Part shown: positions 1-9,417 of the stretch, piece by piece
How positions within the stretch are numbered: position 1 is the stretch's first letter
Layout: each line of letters starts with the position of its first letter
Assembly: GCA_946894095.1 (NCBI GenBank)
Contig: OX335642.1
Location: 27,105,021-27,169,020 of the forward strand
DNA: 64,000 bases
Direction of reading: 5' to 3'
From: Incurvaria masculella
Lineage: Eukaryota; Arthropoda; Insecta; Lepidoptera; Incurvariidae
Notes under the pieces: generated by a model
Seen by the model: the letters and a program-made list of their open reading frames with translations, nothing else
What the model was told of the DNA's origin: nothing
The model's database searches: none
Program-made: the position numbers and the translations under genes

Positions 1-268
1 GCCATGCCAGGGCTGTAATGAACTGGATGGAAAACCCGGACAATTTTTCATTGCCGCATCGATCACCTTTTCATCCAATGCGATGGTACCGACCCGGGCG
101 GGCTGAAACCCTACCGCCTACAGTTTTACATGGATTCCGAACCATGGAGCAGCTCGCATTCGTGACGAAATGCACTCGGAAAGAGAAATAAAGTGGTGCA
201 CGTCGAAATTGAACCCAGACCTCTGGTTAGGCCAGTCCCCGCGCCACTAGGCTACGAGCCGCTAAAAT
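1..268 (-). mobile_element. SINE copy, tRNA-like head, cut by window start
   Basis: Read on the minus strand, this begins near 268 with a pol III-like head containing a B-box resembling GGTTCAATTTC near 205-223. It continues through the linker 'GCACCACTTTATTTCTC' and the family body (motifs GGTACCATCGCATTGGATG and GGCAATGAAAAATTG), and is cut at base 1 just inside the 'CTGGCATGGC' segment. The same linker and body recur on the plus strand at 664-984, so the two copies face each other. The open frame at 227-415 is a chance frame through the head and a neighbouring ACGT-rich run. The head is degenerate, so assignment to a particular tRNA is not possible. Confidence 0.75.
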
Positions 269-289
269 GATGACGGACTTATGTATGAC

Positions 290-380
290 GTACTGACTGA
301 CTGACGTACTGGCGGTCGTGACGAACGGACTGAAGTAGGGACGTACGCACGTACGGACGTACGGATGGACGGACAGAACT
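290..380. repeat. Degenerate ACGTACGG/ACTG tandem tract
   Basis: Short degenerate units (ACTGACTGACGTACTGG, then ACGTACGCACGTACGGACGT) run for about 90 bases. This is simple-sequence DNA and explains the Arg/Val-rich open frame on the minus strand here. Confidence 0.6.
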
Positions 381-399
381 CTACTTTCATTCTGAATTA

Positions 400-458
400 C
401 GAACGACGAATCCATTAGTCGCCCTTTACGACATGCACAGGAATAAATATAGTTGGCC
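400..458 (+). repeat. Interspersed repeat fragment, 'ACGACATGCAC' family
   Basis: The stretch with GACGAATCCATTAGTCGCCC, then TTTACGACATGCACAGG and a following 'TGGCCCA' recurs at 11868-11945 and 54178-54290. The three copies share the order CGAATCC..TTAG..GGC, ACGACATGCA.GG and GGGCCCAATTGTA. It is probably a SINE-like body; the family is unnamed here. Confidence 0.5.
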
Positions 459-462
459 CATT

Positions 463-663
463 TACATTTTTAGGGTTCCGTACCCAAAGAGTGAAAACGG
501 AACCCTATTACTAAGCCTCCGCTGTCCGTCCGTTCATCCTTCCGTCTGTCACAGGGCTGTATCTCATGAACCGTAATAGGTAGGCAGCTGAAATTTTCCA
601 CAGAGTGTGTATTTATTTTGCCGCCATAACATCAGATAGGTAAAATACAAAAATAATAATAAT
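463..663 (+). mobile_element. GGTTCCGTACC-family element, 3' truncated
   Basis: Starts with TTTTTAGGGTTCCGTACCCA, then ACGGAACCCTATTACTAAGC, a CCGTCCGT run and CACAGGGCTGTATCTCATGA, as in the complete copies at 48041-48332 and 30560-30870. It breaks off in the AT-rich part near 660, where the SINE at 664 begins, so the palindromic far end (GTGCGAGTCCGACTCGCAC) is missing. No coding capacity. In this report 'plus' for this family means reading from the GGGTTCCGTACCC end. Confidence 0.85.
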
Positions 664-984
664 AAAAGGGCTTTAAAAATGCACCACTGTCTTTCTCTTT
701 CCGAGTTCGATAAATGCATTTCGTCACGAATGCGAGCTGCTCCATGATTCGGAATCCATGTAAAACTGTAGGTCCCCTTCCCCTACTAGGTGGTAGGGTT
801 TAAGCCCGAACGGGTTGGTACCATCGCATTGGATGAAAAGATGGTCGAAGCGGCAATGAAAAATTGTCCGTGTTTTCCATCCAGTTCAATGTAGCCGTGC
901 TCATAAAGAGAAGGTCCTGGCATGGCACCTAATTCCTTTGGGAATGTGGTGTATTGGGCTAATATCATAACGGTAGTTGTATGG
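664..984 (+). mobile_element. SINE copy, body nearly complete, head truncated
   Basis: Begins at the post-head linker (GCACCACTGTCTTTCTCTTT) and carries the whole body: GCGAGCTGCTCCATGATTCG, GGTCCCCTTCCCCTACTAGG, GGTACCATCGCATTGGATG, CCATCCAGTTCAATGTAGCC, GGTCCTGGCATGGCACC and GGGCTAATATCATAACGG. The pol III head and A-rich tail are missing. It abuts a GGTTCCGTACC-family fragment on the left and an inverted fragment of its own family on the right (985-1031). Open frames on both strands here are chance frames through the SINE. Confidence 0.85.
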
Positions 985-1031
985 TGGACCTTCCCTTTTA
1001 TGAGCACGGCTACATTGAACTGGTTCAATGT
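985..1031 (-). mobile_element. Inverted SINE body fragment
   Basis: CCTTCCCTTTTATGAGCACG and GCTACATTGAACTGG are the reverse complement of the body segment at about 875-915. The fragment forms an inverted repeat with the copy to its left, spaced about 70 bases, so transcripts through both could fold back. Confidence 0.7.
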
Positions 1032-1149
1032 CAACAGTTTACCTACTTGTTTCCCTTTTACTATGGCTTCACAGCAATCGCCCTGGAATGTGCTACTGGA
1101 CTAATGTCGTCGATGGTACCCATGCACGCAATGGTAAGTGCACACCTAC

Positions 1150-1285
1150 GAATTTATAATTTCGTCGTCAGCGCGGAGACGACGACAGCGGAGGCGGCAG
1201 CGCGGAGGCTGCGGCGGCTTCTAACGGAGCGAGGTGCACACCGCACGTACCTCGCTCCGCTCTCTGCGTTCGCGGCGCGAACTTT
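1150..1285. other. CpG/GC-rich block with hairpin
   Basis: GC-rich island in AT-rich surroundings, with GCGGAGGCGGCAGCGCGGAG and an inverted repeat CGGAGCGAGGT...ACCTCGCTCCG at about 1223-1257 (11-bp arms, 13-base loop). No recognisable exon, start context or splice signal. It may be part of a degraded element or an unannotated regulatory patch. Confidence 0.35.
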
Positions 1286-1426
1286 TTATTGGGGTAAACA
1301 TGAATACGTAGTTTTTTGAGAAAAAAATCATTTTAACTCAGACAAAAAAAATTAATTCCCAATGTACCAACGCTAATAGGTTCACTATAACACATTGATT
1401 CAACCTTCAACAAAATAGCCCTGTAT

Positions 1427-2115
1427 ATTTTTAATAATCTACAAGCCACATAGGGTTGATTCAGTATCTGATATAGAATAACTTTTGCTAAGAATGTAGT
1501 ATGTATTTTTTTTGTTCCATTTGATTTTTTGAGAAATTTAACCAGTACGTTCTTCCCAGTATTGTAACAACTTTTGCGAAGAAACTATGCATCTATCGGT
1601 AATGGTTTCCAAGAAAAGTGCACCAACTCTTCAACTGCCTAAATAATAGATGTCAACCACGGGGCATTGACCTTACTGTGACCCACTGACGCAAGGCACA
1701 ATTTACCGCCGCGCGCGCCGCGTGCGCTGACAGGGTACAGCTCCCTGCTGCCTCTCTCACTGAAGGACGTTTGTTTTCGTTGTGAAAGCAATATTAGTAG
1801 TAGGTAGCAGCTCTAGGTCAGTGGCGCGCATCGGACGCGAGTGCCGATCGGGCGGAAAAGGATGCAAACATGCTTAGGTACACCGACCAAGTATAGAGAA
1901 GCACGATATGTACATACCTACCTACATTACAGCTGCGCCTCTACCTCTATGGACTATTCGTTCGGCGCGGGTCGTCAAAACGGGAACGAAACAGTTCGCG
2001 CGCTTTGAATATTTAATCATTTCTTGGAAACCATTACCGATAGGTGCATAGTTTCTTGGCAAAAGTTTTTCTATATCAGATACTGAATCAACCCTAAAAG
2101 GCTTGTAGATTATTA
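1427..2115. mobile_element. Inverted-repeat element with GC-rich core (MITE-like)
   Basis: Left arm motifs AATCTACAAGCC, GGGTTGATTCAGTATCTGAT and CTATCGGTAATGGTTTCCAA recur in reverse complement and reverse order at 2011-2112. The right arm is continuous, while the left arm carries about 80 extra bases (about 1493-1572). The roughly 390-bp core contains a GC-rich patch (1706-1725) and no ORF of note. Terminal bases and target duplication are not clear. Consistent with a non-autonomous TIR element whose left arm took a small insertion. Confidence 0.6.
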
Positions 2116-2304
2116 CAAAATCACCTTATATGCAGCAGAATATGTCATTGCTCTGAATACCAGCGGTTGGTAATTGTTAGTTCATGCAAACCAAACTAAA
2201 TATGAATATCTATTTAGTTATTACGCGCATGCTAGGTCTATGGTTATTACCTATCAACAGTTACCTACCTAGTTACCTACATTTTACAAGATCAATGCAT
2301 AGTG

Positions 2305-2385
2305 CTCAGATGGAGCGCGCGCCGCGCCGCCGCCGCCGCCGCGCCACCACCGCGCGGTGGTGGCGGCGCGTCGTCGTCTTTTGAC
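2305..2385. repeat. GC-rich trinucleotide tract with CCACCACC palindrome
   Basis: A (GCC)n-like run is followed by the palindrome CGCCACCACCGCGCGGTGGT (extended by GGCG), a hairpin with about 10-bp GC-only arms. It sits in AT-rich sequence just upstream of a GGTTCCGTACC element. The Arg-rich open frame across it is a by-product of the repeat. Confidence 0.6.
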
Positions 2386-2424
2386 CCTAAGTATCCCAAG
2401 ACCCCAATGTAATCCTACCCATTT

Positions 2425-2840
2425 TAGGGTCCCGTACCCAAAGGGGGCCAACGGAACCCTATTACTAAGCTTCCGCTGTTCGTCCGTCCGTCCGTCCGTC
2501 TGTCACAGGGCTGTATCTCATGAACCGTAATAGGTAGGCAGTTGAAACTTTTACAGAATGTGTATTTATTTTGCCGCTATAACAACAAATAGAAGAAAAA
2601 TAAATTCAATTAAAAATAAAGGGGGCCCTTTTACAAAAAAAAACCGGCCAAGTTCCAGCCCTGTGACAGACGGACGGACGGACGGACGGACGGACGGACG
2701 GACAGCGGAGGTTTAGTAATGGGTTCCGTTTTCACCTTTTGGGTACGGAACCCTAAAAACGTGATTTTTTTAGGCTTATTCGATGGCACGGAGCCCTTCG
2801 TGTGCGAGTCAGACTCGCACTTGGCCGGTTTTTTGTAAGT
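2425..2840 (+). mobile_element. GGTTCCGTACC-family element interrupted by a nested copy
   Basis: The plus-strand element begins ATTTTAGGGTCCCGTACCCA and runs to the AT-rich part near 2633. It resumes at about 2757 (CGTGATTTTTTTAGG) and ends with the palindrome GTGCGAGTCAGACTCGCAC and TTGGCCGGTTTTTT. Between 2634 and 2756 lies an opposite-strand fragment of the same family. Rejoined, the outer copy has the order of the complete copy at 48041-48332. The minus-strand open frame rich in Val-Arg-Pro-Ser repeats is the translated CCGT/GACG run, not a gene. Confidence 0.8.
2634..2756 (-). mobile_element. Nested GGTTCCGTACC-family copy, internally deleted
   Basis: Starts with AAAAACCGGCCAAGT, then jumps directly to CCAGCCCTGTGACAGACGG, a (GACG)n run, CAGCGGAGGTTTAGTAATGG and GGGTACGGAACCCTAAAAA. 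The palindrome and AT-rich middle are missing compared with the complete minus copy at 30560-30870. Its position inside an opposite-strand member shows transposition after the outer copy, or an inversion within the family. Confidence 0.7.
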
Positions 2841-2899
2841 ATACATGCTAGAAAGCAGTGCAAGTTGCACCTATAATGCCATGAGATATAATTTATACA

Positions 2900-3400
2900 A
2901 GGTCCCTTGCGCCGTTTTAGAGTAGGTAGGTAGCTACATACATATAGGTACATACGTTTCATCCGTCGAGTCCGTTGGTGGAAGGCTCCTTGAAATGGTT
3001 TCTTGATCGTGATGTTCGGAGAGTGCATTCTCAGTCGTTTTTGGGTCTCTCCAAGCGTTATGTCGGCTGTACAATACAAATATTTCATGTAGGTAGGTAG
3101 CAACACATCCGTAAATCTACAGATGTACCAATATTTCTGTAAATCTACAAATGTATTGCTCGAACTATGTAGAAAAATTATGTCATGTAGGTAGGTATCT
3201 AACCTAAATATTGATTTGAAGTAAAAATGTAGGTATTTACGGTGTAAAGTATAACTGGCTGAATATTTAGTAGGGTTGATTTGTTATATACCTACCTACC
3301 AAATCGTTTGTTTTCATAGTCTGCCTAACTATAGACGCCTTCAACATAATACTTTGGTCTTCACTTACTCTACATAGGTAGGTACTTAGGAAAATGAATT
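2900..3400. repeat. Scattered TAGG/CCTA microsatellite-rich AT region
   Basis: Many short TAGGTAGGTA or TACCTACC tracts (2926-2935, 3088-3097, 3187-3196, 3290-3300, 3375-3384) in otherwise unrecognised AT-rich sequence. The 117-residue minus-strand frame at 2753-3106 overlaps repeat DNA and resembles no family I know. Confidence 0.4.
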
Positions 3401-3552
3401 TACCTCTCAACTCCATAATGTCGTCGCATTGCCGTGCGAGAACGTTTGATATTCCTGGATCCAGAATATTGATTGGTGTTTAGCGTGCAGTCTCTTCATT
3501 TTTTTGAAAAAAATCACTTCACGCTAATAAATAATACGTAATTACGATAAAG

Positions 3553-4055
3553 TCAGTCGTCCGCTCTTCCCAACTTTCGTGTAAATCACATCAAGCGCAG
3601 CGAAACGACTGAAACGTGGCGGCGGGCGGGGGGCGGCCGTTGTGCCTCCTCCCCCGCCGCCGCCCCTCGCGCCGCCGCCAACTCTAGCGCTCCGGACCAT
3701 CACGGGCGCTCCCCGCTACGTGAGGATCGCAACGATCGCGAGGTACCTCAAGGCGAAGATAGAGCTTCTAGACGACTTCTGACGACTGGCGACGTCGATG
3801 TTCATGCGTGTCGACGCTTCACTGGCCCCCCAGAGACCTGCCTGCAGTAGCAGGCAGCGTATGACACCACGGCCAAGAGGCAAACCGCCAAAAGCCGTTT
3901 CTCCCGTCCGCTTACGCGGGCGGAAGAAGACAACGAGATGGCGGCGAGCGGCACCGCGGCGGCGGCGGCCCTCCGCCTCTCGCGGGCGAGGCCGCGGGTC
4001 GTTTACGCTCGAATCCTACGACTCCTTCGAGCAATTGGCTTATCTTTGCATAAAG
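3553..4055 (+). promoter_or_regulatory. CpG-rich block, possible promoter and first exon
   Basis: The strongest GC/CpG-rich block in the window (core about 3610-4010), with a TCAGTC initiator-like motif at 3553. A frame from ATG 3938 (context GAG-ATG-G) encodes MAASGTAAAAALRLSRAR followed by a short basic stretch, and reaches AAAG|GTAGAG, a possible splice donor at 4055/4056. An alternative ATG at 3798 gives an Arg/Pro-rich frame. I do not recognise the protein and see no matching downstream exon in the window. It could be a real first exon, a long non-coding promoter, or GC-rich repeat. Function unknown. Confidence 0.3.
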
Positions 4056-4840
4056 GTAGAGATCATGGCTGCGAATACGTTACCTACACCAATCTGCCTA
4101 AAGATAATCAGAAACGGCTTGATTATATGCAATTATATAACAAATGTATGATGTAATCTTGTTGTTATGTCTTATCTGCAGTAATTAAATTTTTCGTCAG
4201 CAGGTGACATACTTACCATACAGACCGCAATTCGTCAAATTTTTAGAGTTCTATACCTAAGTATTTGCATCGATATATGGATAGCTAAATTGTATTTAGG
4301 TAGGTACATCAATGAATTTTATTCATATTATATTATATTATAATACAGTCCATTCCAAGGAAAATGAAATGTATCCGTAACAATAACTTATTACTTTCTT
4401 ACAAAAATGTGGCAAGGTATTCAGTGACCCGTTTTGCTAGTTTTAGCAAAGACAATTGATGTGAACTCTAGCTTTGTAAATATGTATATCGAACAATATG
4501 ACTCAAATGCGCTACCCTAGATAATACCAATAATTCGGAAGTCAATTTCGGTAGGTACGAGCGCTCCGCACCGCCCCGAATCGCATTCTCCGCCTCCGCC
4601 GCCCGCCGACACCAGGTGCGCTACTAAGAGAGTGCGCGTCTGTTTCTGTGAGTGTGTGCGTGTCAATAGAGAGATTTGATGGGTTTTTTTCCCAGACTTT
4701 GCGTGATAATACAGGGTCCTCATTAATTTTGCGACTACTTGAGGTTATGATAATATGATATCCGCTTATAGCAACACACTAATACAAAAAAATAAGGAGC
4801 TCTGACCTCAAGTAATTTGTATGGGTCGGAACATCCTTAA
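4056..4840. other. Unrecognised AT-rich interval
   Basis: No ORF or repeat that I can name, apart from a short GC-rich patch at 4555-4640 (CTCCGCCTCCGCCGCCCGCC) and a GT-rich patch at 4645-4665. The 68-residue minus-strand frame there is low-complexity. Confidence 0.4.
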
Positions 4841-5347
4841 GACAAAATCCCACTACAGGCCCCAGGAGTATATAAAGTACCATGTAGCTGTGGGAAAAAC
4901 TATATTGGCCAGACAAAACGAAGTGTGCAAACAAGAATAGGAGAGCACATCAAGGCAGTCAAAAACAATGAGTTTCACAAGTCGGCGATCTGTGAGCATG
5001 TCTTGAACAATGGAAGCAATCATTGGATCCGTTTCGACCAAGTTAAAACAATTGCTGTTGAAAAACAATATATACCCCGCTTGGTACGAGAATCCATTGA
5101 GATTTCAAGACATCCGAATTTCAACAGAGATGACAATATGAGGCTATCATCGTCTTGGTCTCCAGTACTGGCACAATACGGCAACACAAGGGTTCAGCTG
5201 CTCACACTGACGCATAGTGACACCGTGAGCATAGTTTGCACAGACAATTTCATCGCCCAACGAAGTGCTGTGTTACTACCCGCACCTTTAGCTGAATCTA
5301 CCCACAGCTACAATCTTCGCAGCCGACGACCTTTAGTTGACTTCTGA
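4841..5347 (+). pseudogene. Penelope-like retroelement, C-terminal GIY-YIG endonuclease (5' truncated)
   Basis: The frame is open from codon GAC at 4841 (an in-frame TAA lies just before) to TGA at 5345-5347. It opens DKIPLQAPGVYKVPCSCGKN, then YIGQTKRSVQTRIGEHIK: the GVY...YIG pair of a GIY-YIG nuclease with the Cys-x-Cys insert typical of Penelope-like elements. Next come the conserved Arg of the R..IGEH segment, the His of SAICEHVL, and the likely metal-binding Glu in RESIEI. In these elements this domain follows a reverse transcriptase and cuts target DNA for integration. No reverse-transcriptase part is present, so this is a 5'-truncated dead copy. An internal Met at 4925 is not a real start. 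The C-terminal tail is Ser/Leu/Arg-rich and unassigned. Confidence 0.85.
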
Positions 5348-5379
5348 CTGGACGACGTCAGAGGTCCTCGAGGTCGCGC

Positions 5380-5425
5380 CGCGATCCTGATGATGTCCGC
5401 AACGTGGTGGACGAAACGTTGGAAA
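5380..5425 (+). ncRNA. Hammerhead-ribozyme-like motif of the Penelope-like element
   Basis: About 40 bases after the endonuclease stop is CTGATGA (5387-5393), a stem of GTCC (5395-5398) with GGAC (5409-5412), then GAAAC (5413-5417). This is the order of hammerhead core, stem II and GAAA box. Penelope-like elements are known to carry hammerhead motifs in their terminal repeats, so the position fits. The T at 5394 between CTGATGA and the stem is extra relative to a minimal core, stem III would be very short, and stem I is not convincing. Self-cleavage is therefore uncertain. Confidence 0.5.
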
Positions 5426-5429
5426 GAAG

Positions 5430-6055
5430 TAAGCCCTTTTTAACACTGTATATCCGTAAACATTAAGTATTATAATTATTTGATAAAATCATTAAATCTT
5501 CTTAAATCAAAGGTACAATGGAAAGAAAGTATTCTGAATGTATTGTTCGGATTCTCGGTATAGTATAAACTCTAAAAAAAATTCATGGGGATCTTAATCT
5601 GATTTTCAATTTGGATTTTAAGTTATTTTTGTAATTCTAACTATTAAATTAAATTATTAAAATGGTGAATAAAGCTGTTTAAACAAGACGTGGTAAAACA
5701 AAGGACGTTAAAAATAAAACATATATTGATATTCATCTTCTTTTTGAAGCCCCAAAACCGCTTTTTAAAAAACACGGAGCCCTGCCATTTGATCTCTTTC
5801 ACCTCTCCTTTCTCATACTATATCTACTGTAACAATAACCGAGGCAGATTGAATTCTTCAAGATATCAAACCAATTGCAATAAATTTACAGTATCTTTGG
5901 TGCCCTACGGTAGTTTCTTTGTTTTAGTTTCTTCATTTCTTCGCGCTCGCTCATATACCACATTACATATGCTTTTTTTTAATTTATGTAACTGAATATA
6001 GATAGCTAATAGTAAACCGAGCATTATGATAATATCCTGACACACCACATATAAA
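5430..6055. other. Unrecognised AT-rich interval
   Basis: Follows the Penelope-like remnant. The first part may be its 3' terminal sequence, but no tail or second terminal repeat is seen. The 101-residue frame at 5690-5995 has no recognisable motif. Confidence 0.4.
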
Positions 6056-6272
6056 CTAGGTGCCATGCCAGGCAGGACCTTCCATATTATATTGTTCGGC
6101 TACAATTAAATGGATGGAAAACGCGTAGAATTTTGATTGCCGTTTCGACCCTCGTTTATTCAATGCTCTAGGAAATAAGGAAGGGGACCAACACGACGGC
6201 CAGCTTCTACGGTTGAAAACGGACGACCATCTAAGAATCAACCGCGTTCAGAGTTGCTTTACCCAGCTTATC
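6056..6272 (-). mobile_element. SINE copy, 5S-type head, minus strand
   Basis: Minus-strand reading gives the head GATAAGCTGGGTAAAGCAAC followed by a diverged GGATGGGTGACC-like box. Body motifs GGTCCCCTTCCTTATTTCCT, CCATCCATTTAATTGTAGCC and GGCATGGCACCTAG follow. The middle body is shortened. It faces a plus-strand copy that starts five bases to the right, forming an inverted pair. Confidence 0.75.
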
Positions 6273-6276
6273 CTCG

Positions 6277-6652
6277 CTAGCCTCGGTAGCCCAATGGTGC
6301 GACGCCTTGCGATTAGATAAGCTGGGTAAGCACCTCTGAGCGGGGTTGGGTTCAGGATGGGTGACCAATATCAACCGGTTAGGCAGGCCGTGGTTCGGAT
6401 TCCCCGTAAAACTGGGGGTCCCATTCCTTACTTACTAGGTGTTAGGTTTAATCCCACCTGGGTTGGTACTATCGCATTGAATAAACGATGGTCGAAGCTG
6501 CAATTAAAATTGTCGGTGTTTTCCATCCAGTTCTATGTAGCCGAGCAATATAAGGAAGGTCCTGAAATGGCACCTAATTCCCATGTGATGTGTTAGGCTC
6601 ATATTTGACGGTCAGTTAGATATTAGCCATCCATGTCCAGTTACATAAAAAA
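6277..6652 (+). mobile_element. SINE copy, diverged 5S-type head, near full length
   Basis: Head GCCTCGGTAGCCCAATGGTG, then GATAAGCTGGGTAAGCACC and GGATGGGTGACCA (C-box-like part of a 5S promoter). The full body follows (GGCCGTGGTTCGGATTCC, TACTTACTAGGTGTTAGG, GGTTGGTACTATCGCATTG, CATCCAGTTCTATGTAGCC), with the 3' end TATTAGCCATCCATGTCCAG and ACATAAAAAA. The 79-residue frame in it is a chance frame. Confidence 0.8.
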
Positions 6653-7260
6653 GATCGAATCCCAAGGCTTCACGCCACGAGCTACCGAGACTGATTACTA
6701 CATACATACTACTGTATGCATACATACATACGGAGAAGTCAGCCAACAGCCGGAAGACATGGCCCAGCAAGCGCCTAGTGTAGCGAAAATACCTAGTTCT
6801 AGCTGGATCCAGTAGGCTAGGGTTTTTATCCAACGCAACGGCGTATAAGGGGCCGCCCGATAAGTACCGCCTGCGAAAGAAGTATCCTGTGATGCTATAG
6901 TGTTCCAACATCTCTGAAATCGGCGTGATGGCATTACATCCACGCATCGATTTCGGAAACAACGAGGCAGGTATTTTTTTATCAATTCCGATAATATTTC
7001 TGCAATACGAATGAAAGCTTTTAATACATTTGTCCCTAATACCGACTTCGGGCGGGGAAAGTTTCAGTACATTCGTCCCAGAGGACACATTCACCTGCCA
7101 TCGCGGTCCCGCCGACTCACTCGCCGCCTCCGAGCGACGTCATATCCGCAAGCTCAGGGTTTATGGGGCTATCTTCGCCCACACATTTTGTTCTTTATTG
7201 CGCCATGTTGAGTGCTCGCGATGCTTAAGTGCGGATTTTTTGCGCGAAGAATAATTTAAC
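6653..7260. other. Unrecognised mixed sequence, no supported gene
   Basis: Short ATACATAC repeats at 6700-6730, then sequence of balanced composition with overlapping frames of 60-160 residues on both strands (longest minus 6612-7094). The longest frame runs through the SINE 3' end and so is not a gene. I recognise no domain. The mutual overlap of frames and absence of a convincing start argue against coding. Confidence 0.35.
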
Positions 7261-8455
7261 TTGGCATATCATATTTTAGGGCTCCGGAGGTAAAACCAGG
7301 AATTCTTACAGTGCCGTTACAATATCTGTTCGTCAGCTCTTTAGATTTCAATCTCACTATCCATTACAGCTTTTTAGTTAAAGGAATGGTTGATTTATTG
7401 ATTAACTTTATATGCTTTGTGCTATGTATTCATCTTAAATACAATGTTTCAAATTACTTAAATTTTACTCTCTTTTAATTATTTTCTTATAATATCTTTA
7501 TTGATCTGCATACATTTTTAAATATGTTTACACAATAACATCAATTTTTTATGCTTCTGCAAACTGATTTTATTGACAGAAACTCATTTAATTATGCAGC
7601 TCTATTTCCCTGCATCTTGGCTCTACTAAGAATCTTTAAAACAAATATATCAATATTTGACACTTTTAGAAATTTACAAAAAAATGCCTGGTTAAAAGAA
7701 ACGAAATAATGATTGAAGATTTTAATCATAATTATAAATAACTATAAACCTATACATAAACATGCTATGACTACCTTATCTCTAGATATTTTTTGTGATA
7801 AACTTATTTTTTGACAATTAAATGATTCAATTAGACAATTTTGATAATAATCGAATTTTTGGGGTTAGACAGTTTTGAATATAGGTTAGTAAGTCCAAGT
7901 TCAAGCACTTGGTAGGTTATTTACCATATAAACACCGTAACATTTTTCGGAGGAAAGATGTTAAATTCCATGAATATTAAGTAATTTAAACTTTTACTTG
8001 GGCAGCGAAGCTTAACCATTTGTCAAATAGAAATCGGGCACTTATTCGCAGAGTTGCTACTGTGCCTCATAGATGTGTGGATATTCGAAATAATTGGAAG
8101 AATTTAGTTTGTATGAACATATTTTTGAAAGGGCCGATATTTTGATTGTCTTATAATCAGCCAGATAACTATTTGAGGAAATTATTTACGCCGTTTATTC
8201 ATCCGTCATAGTAAGCCGACATTTAAAAAAAAAACATTCAGGTAATTGTGGTAGATGATTTAATTCATCGGTAATAACTTACTTTTGACAAACGTTAATT
8301 TGTATAATACGATAATAACTACCAAAGGAATGAAAAATGGACCCCAAATAAATAAATTTGAGACAAAATGTTGGCTTGGTTTGACTTTTACCATTTATCT
8401 CAGTCTTGTTAGTTACAGTTTGTAAGACCCCTTTTTTGTCATCAAGGTCTTGCAA
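7261..8455. other. AT-rich interval without recognisable features
   Basis: About 1.2 kb, strongly AT-rich, with no ORF above 60 codons, no repeat family seen elsewhere in the window and no RNA-like structure that I can support. Confidence 0.5.
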
Positions 8456-8545
8456 TACTGGGTGCGGTAAGGTAACAGATCAACCGTTGAGACCGGCCGT
8501 GGCTAGGTTTTCGCTCTAGGTCCCCTTCCTTACTTACTAGATAGC
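8455..8545 (+). mobile_element. SINE fragment (head/body junction)
   Basis: GATCAACCGTTGAGACCGGC and CCGTGGCTAGG, then AGGTCCCCTTCCTTACTTAC and TAGATAG match the junction of head and body in the full copy at 52522-52905. The rest is missing. Confidence 0.65.
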
Positions 8546-9334
8546 ACTGACCTAGCCTAATTGAAAATAACCGTATTCATAATTGTTTTGGACGTTCTGG
8601 GTTTAGGACCTTCTGCTTTTTGGACTTTATGAAGGCGACCCATTTCATGTAGTTTTGCACTGTCATAATGAGAATCTATATAAGCTGAAAATAATAAATC
8701 AAATAGCAAGCTAATTTTATAGTAATTTTTTTTCTGGGGTATATGTTGTTAAGGAGTTCAATTTAAATTCGTGATTTCCGTATGAATGGACCCTTAATTT
8801 TGTCAAATTGGTGATAATTGCCAATCAAGCTCATTGCTCCTTGGATCCGTAAGAGACCTGTTATTTTATTTCCTTTCAATTTCTCGAGTCCCGATCGACA
8901 AGATGATTGGCAATTTAGTGAAATTACCAATTTTCCAAATTGATGATGTGAAAATGACGGGCTTTACAAAACTTTGTTTTCATCAATCATATTGGTTACC
9001 TGTAATATAATATTAAAATACTAAATTCAGTAATTTAAATATTTTTCAACAAAACATTTCAAGTTAATGACAAGATGAAAAGAGAGAAGACATAGAAATG
9101 GCGAAATTACTTTTCGAAAAATTGTTAAGAGTAGTTTTAAAAATAATGTTATTTAACATACTAATAATTAATCCATTATGGGTGTTCATGGAGTAAGTTG
9201 CTTTTTTATAAGATACTTTGTTTGTAGACTTTATGTATGGTACTAAAACGGAAAGGACGATTTTTAGAAATAATTTTTGTATGAATGTTTGTATGTTCCT
9301 CCATAACTCTCAAACCAATCATTCGAATTAAATT

Positions 9335-9405
9335 AATCTTAGTACACGTACATTTAACTACCCGGGAATCAGGATAGGCTGAATATAATTCAGTTCCGCT
9401 TACGC
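9335..9405 (-). repeat. Interspersed repeat fragment shared with 22040-22148
   Basis: TTAACTACCCGGGAATCAGG and AATTCAGTTCCGCTTACGC are the reverse complement of the segment inside the second CATC-tailed element. Either a fragment of that element or a separate repeat that inserted in both places. Confidence 0.65.
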
Positions 9406-9417
9406 AAAGATTTGGCT

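Noticed and set aside
2680..2702. (GACG)n tract considered as a CRISPR-like array
   Set aside because: A simple tetranucleotide microsatellite in a eukaryotic repeat; no spacers.
2631..2870. 79-residue minus-strand frame rich in RPSVRPSVRPSV
   Set aside because: It is a translation of the tetranucleotide run and ends of GGTTCCGTACC-family elements, not a gene.
4925..5068. Internal ATG at 4925 and minus frame 4853-5068 considered as separate genes
   Set aside because: The GVY..YIG motif lies upstream of 4925 in the same open frame, so the ATG is internal; the minus frame is its shadow.
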